From Oerskovia flava (GTDB lineage Bacteria; Actinomycetota; Actinomycetes; Actinomycetales; Cellulomonadaceae), in contig NZ_JAOXSR010000003.1 of the NCBI RefSeq assembly GCF_026163685.1, positions 186,001 to 250,000 on the forward strand: a stretch of DNA of 64,000 nt, in the 5' to 3' direction. The notes under the pieces were generated by a model that ran no database searches, had not been told where the DNA came from, and was given only the letters and a program-made list of their open reading frames with translations. Below are positions 35,501 through 42,828 of the stretch, piece after piece (the first letter of the stretch is position 1; every line of letters starts with the position of its first letter). Position numbers and translations under genes: made by a program.

Positions 35501-37090
35501 GCCGAAGCCGTAGTAGCGGGCGCCGAGCGTGGGGGTCGCGCCGAGGATCGACCCTTGCTGCAGCACCGTGCCCGTGAGCCCGTCGACGGTCAGGACGAGC
35601 CAGGTCAGACCTGCGGTCGTGGCGCCCAGCCGCCAGGGGCTCGGCGGCAGCAGCCGGGACAGGCCCCAGGCGCCGAGCGCGAGGGCGAGGGTCGCGACGA
35701 TGGACCACAGGGTCGCGGCGAACATGGGCGCGGACCAGCCCCACCAGCGGGAGAGCGCGGCGAGGTAGGCGCCTGCGGGCGCACACGCGGCAAGGAGCAG
35801 GACGGCGGTGCTGACCCTGCGCGTCACGGGGCCCGGCCACGCGGGGCGGGCACCGGGGGACGCCAGCCGGTGGGCGCGGCGTCGGGCAAGGAGGAGCGCG
35901 CCGACCGCGGCGGCCCCGGCGAGGCCGACGACGACCACGAAGACCGGCATGAGGTGCGGGATCGTGTTGGTCATCTCGGTGAGGTAGCGGCGGTTCTCCA
36001 CCGTCCGCACCGGGCTCATCCGGCGTTCGGCGTCGACGACGAAGGGCGAGCCGTCGAGCTTGTCCACCGGGGCGCCCGCGGCCTGCGCCGCGGTCGCGGC
36101 GAGGTCCGCGAGGGTGATGATGCCCGGACGGCGCGTCGAGTCGGACACCAGCCAGCCGGCGGGCCCGCCGCCCTGGTGCCAGTCGACGACGACCTGCAGC
36201 CCGTGCTGCTCGACCGGGGTGTCCGAGACGCCCGCGACCACGACGCGCCATCCGGCCGGGACGGTGTCCACGAGCCAGTGCAGCACGTCGTCGAGCTCGT
36301 CGAGGGCGGCGCGGCGGTCCGTCGGCTCGTACGGGAGCTCACCGAGGTCGACCATCGTGACGGGGCAGCGGACGAGCTCGTCGTCGTCGAGCTGCGCGAG
36401 GTCGGGGACGTACCGCTCGACGTGACCGTCCGTGTCGGCGAGGGCCAGCGCGGCCCCGGGCCCGACGGCGGTCGTGCAGGTCCCGGCCTCGGCGATCCGC
36501 TCGCCGATGGTGCCCGGGACGCCGTACGCACCGGGGTGCTCGGCCGGGTCGGCGGTCAGGGACGACCAGTCGGCGACGTCGTGCGGGGAGGGGTCCTCGG
36601 CGCCGGCCTGCGAGGGCGCGACCTCCGGGACCGGCGGGCAGTCGACGGGCACGTAGGAGGGCTCGGTGTCCTCCGGGGCGTCGTCCGCGGTGGTGCCGTC
36701 GTCGGACTCCGGTGCGTCGCCGCTCGCGGACTCCTCCTGCGGGGCGAGGGTGCGTCGGCCGGCGGAGAGCGTGAGCCACGCGTCGAGGGGGCACGTCTCG
36801 GGGTTGACGGTGCGCACCGAGATCGAGGCCACCGAGCCTTCGGAGATCATCCGCCACAGGGTGGGTGTGCTCGTGCGGTCGACGTCCGTCCAGTGCAGGC
36901 CGCCGGTGCCGACGACGACGATCCCGTCCGCCGCAGGGGTCACGACCTCGTCCTCGGTCGACGCGTGGGCGGCCGCGGGGGCCACGAGCGCGGAGGTCAG
37001 CGCGAGCGAGGCGACGAGGAGGGCGCGCCACGGGGCGGCGGCACGAGCAGGAGCGGCCGCGCGGGGGCGGTCGGACGACACGAGGGGCAC
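32513..37090 (-). CDS. 1525-residue membrane protein built from two homologous halves
   Basis: Each half has an extracytoplasmic domain followed by a block of about nine membrane helices. Half 1 (residues ~1-770) begins with a signal peptide, then IVVVGTGGLHWTDVDRTSTP. Half 2 (~775-1525) begins with its own hydrophobic leader (MPGVLLATGGGLLATLLLAA), then VVVVGTGGVRWADVSRTTTP. Shared later motifs are CTTAVGPGAALALA, and, in the membrane block, LGATPTLGARYYGFGNTAFS versus LGPAPTLGGRYYGFGNPTYS. The TPTLWxxxxEG-like start and the following Thr/Ser-Gly motif recall the alkaline-phosphatase/sulfatase superfamily. That is inference, and metal ligands look degenerate. Likely acts on a cell-surface polymer. 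GTG 37090 lies 7 nt behind TACCCT. Adjacent GT2 and lipid kinase genes fit an envelope role. Confidence 0.8.
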   Translation of the reverse strand: MPLVSSDRPRAAAPARAAAPWRALLVASLALTSALVAPAAAHASTEDEVVTPAADGIVVVGTGGLHWTDVDRTSTPTLWRMISEGSVASISVRTVNPETCPLDAWLTLSAGRRTLAPQEESASGDAPESDDGTTADDAPEDTEPSYVPVDCPPVPEVAPSQAGAEDPSPHDVADWSSLTADPAEHPGAYGVPGTIGERIAEAGTCTTAVGPGAALALADTDGHVERYVPDLAQLDDDELVRCPVTMVDLGELPYEPTDRRAALDELDDVLHWLVDTVPAGWRVVVAGVSDTPVEQHGLQVVVDWHQGGGPAGWLVSDSTRRPGIITLADLAATAAQAAGAPVDKLDGSPFVVDAERRMSPVRTVENRRYLTEMTNTIPHLMPVFVVVVGLAGAAAVGALLLARRRAHRLASPGARPAWPGPVTRRVSTAVLLLAACAPAGAYLAALSRWWGWSAPMFAATLWSIVATLALALGAWGLSRLLPPSPWRLGATTAGLTWLVLTVDGLTGTVLQQGSILGATPTLGARYYGFGNTAFSVYAASALVLAGALAALLLARGRRRAALGLAAGVGVVTTVVDGWPAFGADFGGILALVPAFVVLLLGVAGATVTAKRALGAAAATLAVVGVVAVIDWARPGTSSHLGQFVDRVLDGEAYGVLVSKASGAWATVANPLGALATVAIVALCLALVGPERFRPDPLRRAYETWPLLRPVVTSVVVAAAVGTVLNDSGIVVAGVVLLVGLGMLAVSWCGAQWFGPATGPVEKQIEQQAPLRRMPGVLLATGGGLLATLLLAAVAVPAPPPLVAAGDVTSGRGTSVTADGSPVVVVGTGGVRWADVSRTTTPTLWGLLRDGASAAGVAVGTSGANGQCPAGGWLSLSSGRGAVTGERVDGTWECAPWTVTPGSEGDATVEGWADLVDRQSASEFNPELGVLASSLGGASACTTAVGPGAALALAGPDGTVERYRDLETALRTPAESFACPVTIVDAGAAPYHPDPESVPAALAAGATGVDGRDDALRAVDTTVRRVLQSIPADATVIVVDTGNPAPGRPSLGIGLVDGDGQSQPRFLSAASTRWEGAVRLLDLPTTLLGAVDAPNPPEFTGAPLVPAGPRPTDAATAVDQLAELTVRDHTLRGVAGSVTTVPLYVAIVLLAGALVLGPRLARRSPTAARRARSALDGTMLVLASLPAGLFLMTTWSWWRFDDPGVVMWLSLVGCTAIVAGLGALAPWRPAWVGPALISGITFAVLTLDAVLGTPLHRGSPLGPAPTLGGRYYGFGNPTYSVYVVAALITAAALATWLLHRGRRRAAIWSAIGIGAVALIVDLWPTLGADVGGGLVLVPAAAIVVLAVADVRVTWTRLALIGIGGVAVVAAIGIADWLRPAAERTHLGLFVQSAIDGTAWETIARKGGYAAATVTNGIPAWVTLALVIATALVLWGGPRMRPRWFERVEEQWPLVRPVLVGLLIAAVGGAIVNDYGVRIATVMLVAALPLMGMLALRSTPDPLGGPAGTTGPGGRSTLRRPRARAGR

Positions 37091-37096
37091 CCTGCC

Positions 37097-37102
37097 AGGG
37101 TA
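37097..37102 (-). promoter_or_regulatory. -10 box (TACCCT) of the leaderless 1525-residue gene
   Basis: TACCCT on the minus strand ends 7 nt before the GTG at 37090. Confidence 0.5.
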
Positions 37103-37175
37103 CGGGGGCGCCGGCGTCCGGCCGGTGGGTCAGCGGTGGACCGGGACACAACGCCCCGGAACGTTCACGAGGCGG

Positions 37176-38324
37176 TCACTGCACCCGCACCACGAGCGCC
37201 CCGGGGTCGACGCGCGAGACGAGCTCGACGGCCTTGCCGAGCACGTCACCGTCCACCTGCGCCTGCTCGCCGCCCTCGACGCGGACGTGCACACGCTTGG
37301 CCCGCGCGTGGTCGATGCGGCCGATCTTCGCGGGCAGGTCGTTCCGCAGCCCGAAGCCCTGCATGACGACCTCGCCGAAGAGCTGGGCCCAGCCCACGAT
37401 CCCGCCGCGGGTGTCGATGGCCGCGATGTCGTGGACGCCGTCGTCGATCACGGCGTCAGGCAGGAGAGTGATGCCGCCGGGCAGCTTGCCGCAGTTGCCG
37501 ATGAGCAACGAGCGCAGCCGCGCGCTGACGACGGGCTTGTCGTCGAGGGTGATCTGCGCGCGCATGCGGCTGCCGTGCAGGTGTCGGATCCCGGCGACGA
37601 AGTACGCGACCCAGCCGACGCGCGCCTTGAGGTCGTCGTCGGCGTCGGCGACCATGGCCGCGTCGAAGCCGAGCCCGGCGATGACGAGGAAGATGTGCTC
37701 CTTGTCCGTATCGAACGGCGTCCCGGTGGCGTCGGCGGTGCCCTCGGGCGGCTCGCTGGTGACGGGGTCCTCGGCGTACTCGAGGATCTGGGTCCAGCCG
37801 ACGTCGATCGGCCGGTCCTTGCCGGCGATGACGATGCGCAGCGCGGCGACGGCGTCGGTGACGGGCAGGTCGAGGTTGCGGGCGAGGAGGTTGCCCGTGC
37901 CGACGGGCAGGAGGCCCATGGGCTTGCCCGTGCCGGTCAGCGCCTCGGCGACGGCACGGACGGTCCCGTCGCCGCCGACGGCGACCACCACGTCCGCACC
38001 CTTCGACAGGGCGTCCTTCGTCTGTCCGAGCCCGGGGTCCTCGACGGTGGTCTCGAGCCACAGCGGATCGGGCAGCGCGGCCTCGGCGAAGGCGCGCCGG
38101 ACGGTCTCCTCGAGGTCGCCGACCCCCGGCTTGGACGGGTTCGCGACGAAGGCGACGAGCTCGCGCGAGTCCTCCTGCGGAGTCGCCCGGCGCCCGGACG
38201 CTGCGCCCGCGCGCGCGTCCTGCCGCCTCATCCGGCCCTGCTCGATGAAGATGCCGAGCGCGACGACGAGCGCCGCGACGGCGATGACGATCGCGACGAT
38301 GCCGAGCCAGAATTCCCATGCCAT
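37176..38324 (-). CDS. Diacylglycerol kinase-family lipid kinase
   Basis: 382-residue protein of the DgkB/YegS lipid kinase family, which phosphorylates diacylglycerol or related lipids. An N-terminal membrane helix (FWLGIVAIVIAVAALVVALG) anchors it. The catalytic domain has FVANPSKPGVGDLEETVRRA, the nucleotide loop DVVVAVGGDGTVRAVAEAL (GGDGT near residue 115) and LLPVGTGNLLARNLDLP. The C-terminal half has FLVIAGLGFDAAMVADADDD and GGITLLPDAVIDDGVHDI. ATG 38324 sits 8 nt behind TACGGT, a leaderless arrangement, and diverges from serS with 141 bp between them. Confidence 0.88.
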   Translation of the reverse strand: MAWEFWLGIVAIVIAVAALVVALGIFIEQGRMRRQDARAGAASGRRATPQEDSRELVAFVANPSKPGVGDLEETVRRAFAEAALPDPLWLETTVEDPGLGQTKDALSKGADVVVAVGGDGTVRAVAEALTGTGKPMGLLPVGTGNLLARNLDLPVTDAVAALRIVIAGKDRPIDVGWTQILEYAEDPVTSEPPEGTADATGTPFDTDKEHIFLVIAGLGFDAAMVADADDDLKARVGWVAYFVAGIRHLHGSRMRAQITLDDKPVVSARLRSLLIGNCGKLPGGITLLPDAVIDDGVHDIAAIDTRGGIVGWAQLFGEVVMQGFGLRNDLPAKIGRIDHARAKRVHVRVEGGEQAQVDGDVLGKAVELVSRVDPGALVVRVQ

Positions 38325-38331
38325 GTGGCAC

Positions 38332-38337
38332 ACCGTA
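38332..38337 (-). promoter_or_regulatory. -10 box (TACGGT) of the leaderless lipid kinase gene
   Basis: TACGGT on the minus strand ends 8 nt before ATG 38324. Confidence 0.5.
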
Positions 38338-38453
38338 GCCGCCGCAGGGCGCGGTGGCGCTGGCAGGGCCCGCGCGGGACCGTCAGCCGACCGGGTACGT
38401 CGGCAACCACGGCGGCCGTGCCGGACCCGGCAGGACCGGGGTGCGCAGTTCGT

Positions 38454-38459
38454 TAGGCT
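38454..38459 (+). promoter_or_regulatory. -10 box (TAGGCT) of leaderless serS
   Basis: TAGGCT ends 7 nt before the GTG at 38466. Confidence 0.55.
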
Positions 38460-38465
38460 GCACGG

Positions 38466-39740
38466 GTGATCGATCTTCGACTTCTGCGCGACAACCCCGA
38501 CGTCGTCCGCGCCAGCCAGGTGGCCCGCGGTGACGACCCCGACCTCGTGGACGCGGCGCTCGACGCCGACGCACGCCGTCGGGCCGCCCTCACCGACTAC
38601 GAGCAGCTGCGTGCCGAGCAGAAGTCCCTCGGCAAGAAGGTGGCGCAGGCCCAGGGCGAGGAGAAGCAGGAGCTCCTCGCGCACACCAAGCAACTCTCCG
38701 CCGACGTCAAGGCGCGCCAGGCCGACTCGGAGGCCGCCGACGCGGAGCTCAAGAAGCTGCTGTACTCGATCTCCAACGTCATCGCGGGCGCGCCCCCCGG
38801 CGGCGAGGACGACTACGTCGTCCTGCGCGAGGAGGGCACCATCCGCGACTTCGCGGCCGAGGGCTTCGCCCCGCGCGACCACCTCGACCTCGGCGAGGGC
38901 CTCGCCGCGATCGACACGGAGCGCGGCGCCAAGGTCTCCGGCGCGCGGTTCTACTACCTCACCGGCGTCGGCGCCCGCCTCGAGCTCGCGCTCCTCAACG
39001 CGGCGATGGACCAGGCGCTCGCGGCGGGCTTCACGCCCGTCATCACCCCGACCCTCGTACGGCCCGAGGTCATGCAGGGCACCGGGTTCCTCGGCGCGCA
39101 CGCGGACGAGATCTACCGGCTCGAGAAGGACGACCTGTACCTCGTCGGGACGAGCGAGGTCGCCCTCGCCGGCTACCACTCGGGCGAGATCATCGACCTC
39201 ACGGCCGGGCCGCGACGCTACGCCGGGTGGAGCGCCTGCTACCGCCGCGAGGCCGGCTCGCACGGCAAGGACACGCGCGGCATCATCCGCGTGCACCAGT
39301 TCCACAAGGTCGAGATGTTCAGCTACGTCGCCCCGGAGGACGCCGAGGCCGAGCACCAGCGCCTGCTCGCCTGGGAGGAGGCCATGCTGCGCAAGGCCGA
39401 GCTGCCCTACCGCGTCATCGACACCGCCGCGGGCGACCTCGGGTCGAGCGCGGCGCGCAAGTTCGACTGCGAGGCGTGGCTGCCCACGCAGGAGCGGTAC
39501 CTCGAGCTGACCTCGACCTCGAACTGCACGACGTTCCAGGCGCGTCGCCTCGGTGTGCGCGAGCGGACCGAGGCCGGGGACACCCGCACGGTCGCGACGC
39601 TCAACGGCACGCTCGGCACCACCCGCTGGATCGTCGCGATCCTCGAGAACCACCAGCAGCCCGACGGGTCGGTGCGCGTCCCCGAGGGGCTGCGGCCCTA
39701 CCTCGGCGGCCTCGAGGTGCTCGAGCCGGTCGCGCGCTGA
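38466..39740 (+). CDS. serS: Seryl-tRNA synthetase
   Basis: Class II synthetase of 424 residues that charges tRNA-Ser (two such tRNAs lie 16-18 kb downstream). Residues 1-~105 form the N-terminal antiparallel coiled-coil arm that grips the long variable arm of tRNA-Ser ([40 protein letters not shown]). Class II motif 1 is around [20 protein letters not shown]. Motif 2 is [20 protein letters not shown], then [10 protein letters not shown]. Motif 3 is [20 protein letters not shown]. Serine-binding TSEVAL is present. GTG 38466 follows TAGGCT by 7 nt. The stop shares a base with the start of the HAD gene. Confidence 0.97.
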   Translation: MIDLRLLRDNPDVVRASQVARGDDPDLVDAALDADARRRAALTDYEQLRAEQKSLGKKVAQAQGEEKQELLAHTKQLSADVKARQADSEAADAELKKLLYSISNVIAGAPPGGEDDYVVLREEGTIRDFAAEGFAPRDHLDLGEGLAAIDTERGAKVSGARFYYLTGVGARLELALLNAAMDQALAAGFTPVITPTLVRPEVMQGTGFLGAHADEIYRLEKDDLYLVGTSEVALAGYHSGEIIDLTAGPRRYAGWSACYRREAGSHGKDTRGIIRVHQFHKVEMFSYVAPEDAEAEHQRLLAWEEAMLRKAELPYRVIDTAAGDLGSSAARKFDCEAWLPTQERYLELTSTSNCTTFQARRLGVRERTEAGDTRTVATLNGTLGTTRWIVAILENHQQPDGSVRVPEGLRPYLGGLEVLEPVAR

Positions 39741-40573
39741 TGACCGAGGTCCGGGGCGGGGGAGCCGACGGTCCGCTGCTCGTCGCGCTCGACATCGACG
39801 GCACGCTCATGTCGTACGACCAGGAGCTGTCGGAGGACGTGCGCGACGCCGTGGCGGACCTGCGCGCCGGCGGGCACCACGTCGTCCTCGCCACGGGCCG
39901 CTCGCTCCTCGCGGTCACCCCTGTCGCGGAGATCCTCGGGATCGACCGCGGCTGGGTGGTCGCGTCCAACGGCGCCGTCACGGCGCGCCTCGACCCCGAC
40001 GCTCCCGAGGGCTACGTGCTCGAGGACGTCGTGACGTTCGACCCCGGGCCCGCGCTGCGGCTGCTGCGCGACCAGCTTCCCGGCGCCCGCTACGCGGTCG
40101 AGGACATCGGTGTCGGCTTCCGGATGAGTGAGCTCTTCCCCGACGGCGAGCTCGAGGGTGTGCACCAGGTGGTGGACTTCGACGACCTGTGGGCCGGCGA
40201 GGTCACGCGTGTCATCGTGCGCAGCCCGGAGAGCACGAGCGACACGTTCCACGAGCTCGTCGAGCACCTGGGTCTCGACGACGTGACGTACGCCGTCGGC
40301 TGGACGGCCTGGATGGACCTCGCGCCCCTCGGGGTGTCCAAGGCGACGGCCCTCGAGCAGGTCCGGCGCGGGCTGCACGTCCAGCCGCACCGGACGGTCG
40401 CGATCGGCGACGGGCGCAACGACGTCGAGATGCTCGGTTGGGCCGCGCGCGGCGTCGCGATGGGCCACGCCGACGCGGTGGTGCGGGCGGCGGCGGACGA
40501 GGTCACCGGCAGTATCGACGACGACGGTGCCGTCACCGTCCTCCGCGGCCTGCTCCCCTCCCCGCCGAGATAG
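39740..40573 (+). CDS. HAD-superfamily (Cof-type) phosphatase
   Basis: 277-residue HAD-IIB hydrolase. Motif I is LLVALDIDGTLMSYDQELSE (nucleophile and acid/base Asp), motif II LATGRSLLAV, and motif III/IV HRTVAIGDGRNDVEMLGWA, preceded by the Lys in GVSKATALEQV. The C2B cap lies at about residues 85-190. Such enzymes dephosphorylate sugar phosphates, FMN or PLP, and the substrate is not evident. The ATG overlaps the serS stop (TGATG), so the two are co-translated. The TAG stop lies inside the first unit of the repeat cluster that follows. Confidence 0.9.
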   Translation: MTEVRGGGADGPLLVALDIDGTLMSYDQELSEDVRDAVADLRAGGHHVVLATGRSLLAVTPVAEILGIDRGWVVASNGAVTARLDPDAPEGYVLEDVVTFDPGPALRLLRDQLPGARYAVEDIGVGFRMSELFPDGELEGVHQVVDFDDLWAGEVTRVIVRSPESTSDTFHELVEHLGLDDVTYAVGWTAWMDLAPLGVSKATALEQVRRGLHVQPHRTVAIGDGRNDVEMLGWAARGVAMGHADAVVRAAADEVTGSIDDDGAVTVLRGLLPSPPR

Positions 40574-40687
40574 AACTCTGGCTGCCGAGGTAGAACTCTG
40601 GCTGCCGAGGTAGAACTCTGGTCGCTGACCAGGGTTCTACCTCGGCGGCTGCCGTTCTATCTCGCGGACAGGGGTTCTATCTCGCGG
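40564..40687. repeat. Cluster of six GAGRTAGAAC repeat units in both orientations, with terminator hairpin
   Basis: Three forward 20-bp units start at 40564, 40584 and 40604 (form GCCGAGGTAGAACTCTGGCT). Three inverted units follow at 40629-40646, 40653-40667 and 40671-40687 (form GGTTCTATCTCGCGG). Forward unit 3 and inverted unit 4 pair into a 19-bp hairpin (40605-40645) with a GCT loop and one T/G wobble. The stop codon of the HAD gene (40571-40573) is inside unit 1 and that of map (40677-40679) is inside unit 6. The cluster thus fills the whole gap between convergent genes and probably ends both transcripts. Confidence 0.88.
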
Positions 40688-41456
40688 TGAGGACGACCGG
40701 GCCGTCCTCCGTGATGGCGACGGTGTGCTCCGAGTGCGCGCCGCGCGAGCCGTCCACCGACCGCAGGGTCCAGCCGTCGGGGTCGGTGAAGATCTCGTCG
40801 GTCGTCTCGAGGAACCACGGCTCGATCGCGATGACCAGCCCTGGCTTGAGCGGGAAGCCGCGGCCCTTGCGGCCGTCGTTGGGCACGTGCGGGTCGCCGT
40901 GCATGGTGCGCCCGACGCCGTGGCCCCCGAAGTCCGTGTTGATCCGGTACCCGGCCTTGTGCCCGACGGCGGCGATCGCCGCAGAGATGTCGCCCACCTT
41001 GTTCCCGGGCCGGGCGGCGGCGATACCCGCGGCCAGCGCGATCTCGGACGTCTCGATGAGCTTCGCGTCCGAGGCGCCGCCGGCGCCGGGGCGGGGGTTC
41101 CCCACGACGAACGACGTCGCGGAGTCCGAGACCCAGCCGTCGACCGAGGCGGCGAAGTCGATGCTCAGCAGGTCGCCGTCGCGCAGGGCGTAGTCGTGGG
41201 GGAGGCCGTGCAGCACGGCGTCGTTCACCGAGGTGCAGATGACCTTGCCGAACGGGCTCGCGCCGAAGGACGGGTGGTAGTCGATGTAGCACGACTCGGC
41301 GCCGCGTTCGCGGATCATGCGGTGGGCCACCGCGTCGAGCTCGAGCAGGTTCACGCCGACCGCGGCCGCGTCCTTGACGGCGGTGAGGACGTCGGCGACG
41401 AATCGTCCGGCGGGCCGCATCTCCTCGATCTCGCGTGCGGTCCTCAGCTCGATCAT
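40677..41456 (-). CDS. map: Type I methionine aminopeptidase
   Basis: 259-residue metalloprotease that removes the initiator Met from nascent proteins. The five metal ligands of the pita-bread fold are visible in order: Asp in LLSIDFAASVDGWVSDSA (two Asp), His in GGHGVGRTMHGDPHVPN, Glu in VIAIEPWFLETTDE and Glu in GSRGAHSEHTVAITEDGPVV. The substrate His is in YHPSFGASPFGKVICTSVND. Start ATG 41456 has GAGAGG upstream. It diverges from the lacI-family gene, and the intergenic operators lie within 105-130 bp of its start. Confidence 0.95.
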   Translation of the reverse strand: MIELRTAREIEEMRPAGRFVADVLTAVKDAAAVGVNLLELDAVAHRMIRERGAESCYIDYHPSFGASPFGKVICTSVNDAVLHGLPHDYALRDGDLLSIDFAASVDGWVSDSATSFVVGNPRPGAGGASDAKLIETSEIALAAGIAAARPGNKVGDISAAIAAVGHKAGYRINTDFGGHGVGRTMHGDPHVPNDGRKGRGFPLKPGLVIAIEPWFLETTDEIFTDPDGWTLRSVDGSRGAHSEHTVAITEDGPVVLTAR

Positions 41457-41559
41457 CGTGGTCCTCTCGGTGGTCCTGCCCTTCGCGGGCGCGCGGTGCA
41501 CGCCCGGGCGACCACGATATCCGGGCTCCCGGAGGTCGCGCACCGAGGCTGCGGAGGTG

Positions 41560-41588
41560 TGGGAGCGCTCCCTGCCGCAAGCGCTTGC
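41560..41588. promoter_or_regulatory. CebR/CelR-type box and GCAAGCGCTTGC palindrome upstream of the LacI gene
   Basis: TGGGAGCGCTCCCT (41560-41573) differs by one base from the cellobiose-regulator consensus TGGGAGCGCTCCCA. GCAAGCGCTTGC (41577-41588) is a perfect 12-bp LacI-type palindrome only 4 bp away. A TATCGT -10-like box follows at 41594-41599. The second palindrome shares its half-site with two sites before the binding-protein gene at 42829. Confidence 0.65.
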
Positions 41589-41655
41589 ATCGATATCGTC
41601 TCAATCCGGCCCCGCCCCTCGCACGGTCGTGGAGAACGGGGCAGAATCAGCGTCC

Positions 41656-42672
41656 GTGGCAGGCATCGACGACGTTGCACAGGCGGCCGGGGTATCGACG
41701 GCGACCGTCTCCCGTGCGCTCCGCGGACTGCCGAACGTGTCGGAGGCCACGCGGCTGCGCGTCCTCGCCGAGGCGGCGCGCCTCGGGTACGTGCCCTCGC
41801 CGTCGGCGGCGTCGCTCGCCACCGGGCGGACGCGGACCATCGGCCTGCTCACGCCGTGGGTCAACCGGTGGTTCTTCTCGAACGTCATCGAGGGAGCCGA
41901 GCGCACGCTGCGGGGGCTGGGCTACGACGTCCTGCTCTACACGTTCGAGGTGAAGCAGTCCGCGACCCGCCGGCGCGTCGACCCGAACGTCCTGCGGCAC
42001 CGGGTGGACGGCACCCTCGTGGTGGGGCTGCCGCTGGACGACGACGAGGTCCGCTCGCTCGTCGACCTCGGGCGACCGCTCGCGTTCGTCGGGTCCGGGC
42101 CCGCGGACCAGGTGACCGCACGGCTCGACGACGTCAGCACCGGTCGTGAGGCGACGCGCCACCTGCTCGACCTGGGCCACCGGTGCGTCGGGCACGTGAC
42201 CGGTGTGCCGGACCTCGTCTCGTCCTGGTCCCCGCCGGCGGAGCGGTCGCACGGGTACACGCTCGAGCTGGCGGACGCCGGGATCGAGCCCGACCCGGAG
42301 CTCGTCGTGAACGGTGACTTCGACGTCCAGGGCGGGCGGGAGTCCACGCTGGGGCTGCTGCGGCGCCGCCCCGACGTGACCGCGGTCTTCGCGGCGTCGG
42401 ACGAGATGGCGATGGGGGCGATGCTCGCGGCCCGGGACCTGGGCCTCGACGTCCCGGGTGACCTGTCGGTCATCGGGGTGGACGGGCACGACCTCGCCGA
42501 GCTCGTCGGGCTGACCACGATGGCGCAGGACGCGTACCAGCAGGGGGCCGACGCGTCGCTGCTGCTCATGGAGATGATCAGCGGCGCTCCGGTGCCGGCC
42601 TCCCTGACCTACCCGACCGAGCTGGTGGACCGCGGGTCCACGGCCCCGCCGCGCGCGCCGGAGGCGGCGTAA
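41656..42672 (+). CDS. LacI-family transcriptional regulator
   Basis: 338-residue sugar-responsive repressor. The N-terminal helix-turn-helix is AGIDDVAQAAGVSTATVSRA with hinge RLGYVPSPSAASLATGR. The periplasmic-binding-protein-like effector domain follows (RTIGLLTPWVNRWFFSNVIE, DGTLVVGLPLDDDE, FAASDEMAMGAMLAARDLGL, DLSVIGVDGHDLAE). GTG 41656 puts the helix-turn-helix at the usual distance from the N-terminus. GTG 41629 is an alternative. It sits immediately upstream of a sugar ABC importer whose promoter carries matching half-sites, so it is the likely local repressor. The sugar is not determined. Confidence 0.9.
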   Translation: MAGIDDVAQAAGVSTATVSRALRGLPNVSEATRLRVLAEAARLGYVPSPSAASLATGRTRTIGLLTPWVNRWFFSNVIEGAERTLRGLGYDVLLYTFEVKQSATRRRVDPNVLRHRVDGTLVVGLPLDDDEVRSLVDLGRPLAFVGSGPADQVTARLDDVSTGREATRHLLDLGHRCVGHVTGVPDLVSSWSPPAERSHGYTLELADAGIEPDPELVVNGDFDVQGGRESTLGLLRRRPDVTAVFAASDEMAMGAMLAARDLGLDVPGDLSVIGVDGHDLAELVGLTTMAQDAYQQGADASLLLMEMISGAPVPASLTYPTELVDRGSTAPPRAPEAA

Positions 42673-42697
42673 CGGAATCGTTACTGAATATCGCCCT

Positions 42698-42733
42698 GTT
42701 TGCGCTTGCACGCGCGTGATGTAAACGCTTGCA
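42698..42733 (+). promoter_or_regulatory. Two LacI-type operator half-site repeats before the sugar-binding protein gene
   Basis: GTTTGCGCTTGCA (42698-42710) and TGTAAACGCTTGCA (42720-42733) share the (A/G)CGCTTGCA half of the palindrome upstream of the LacI gene. Their spacing of 23 bp is about two helical turns. GTAACG-GAAT-CGTTAC (42669-42684), an unrelated inverted repeat, overlaps the LacI stop codon. Confidence 0.6.
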
Positions 42734-42828
42734 TAGCGGTAGGGCGAGCGCACGCCGTGCACTCGCAGCACCGGGCGAGTCCCGTGCGCACCATTGAGGC
42801 AGCACCACGACGTTGTGGAGGGATGGTC

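Noticed and set aside
40564-40687. CRISPR array
   Set aside because: Units are immediately adjacent, occur in both orientations and fold into a hairpin. There are no spacers and no cas genes nearby.
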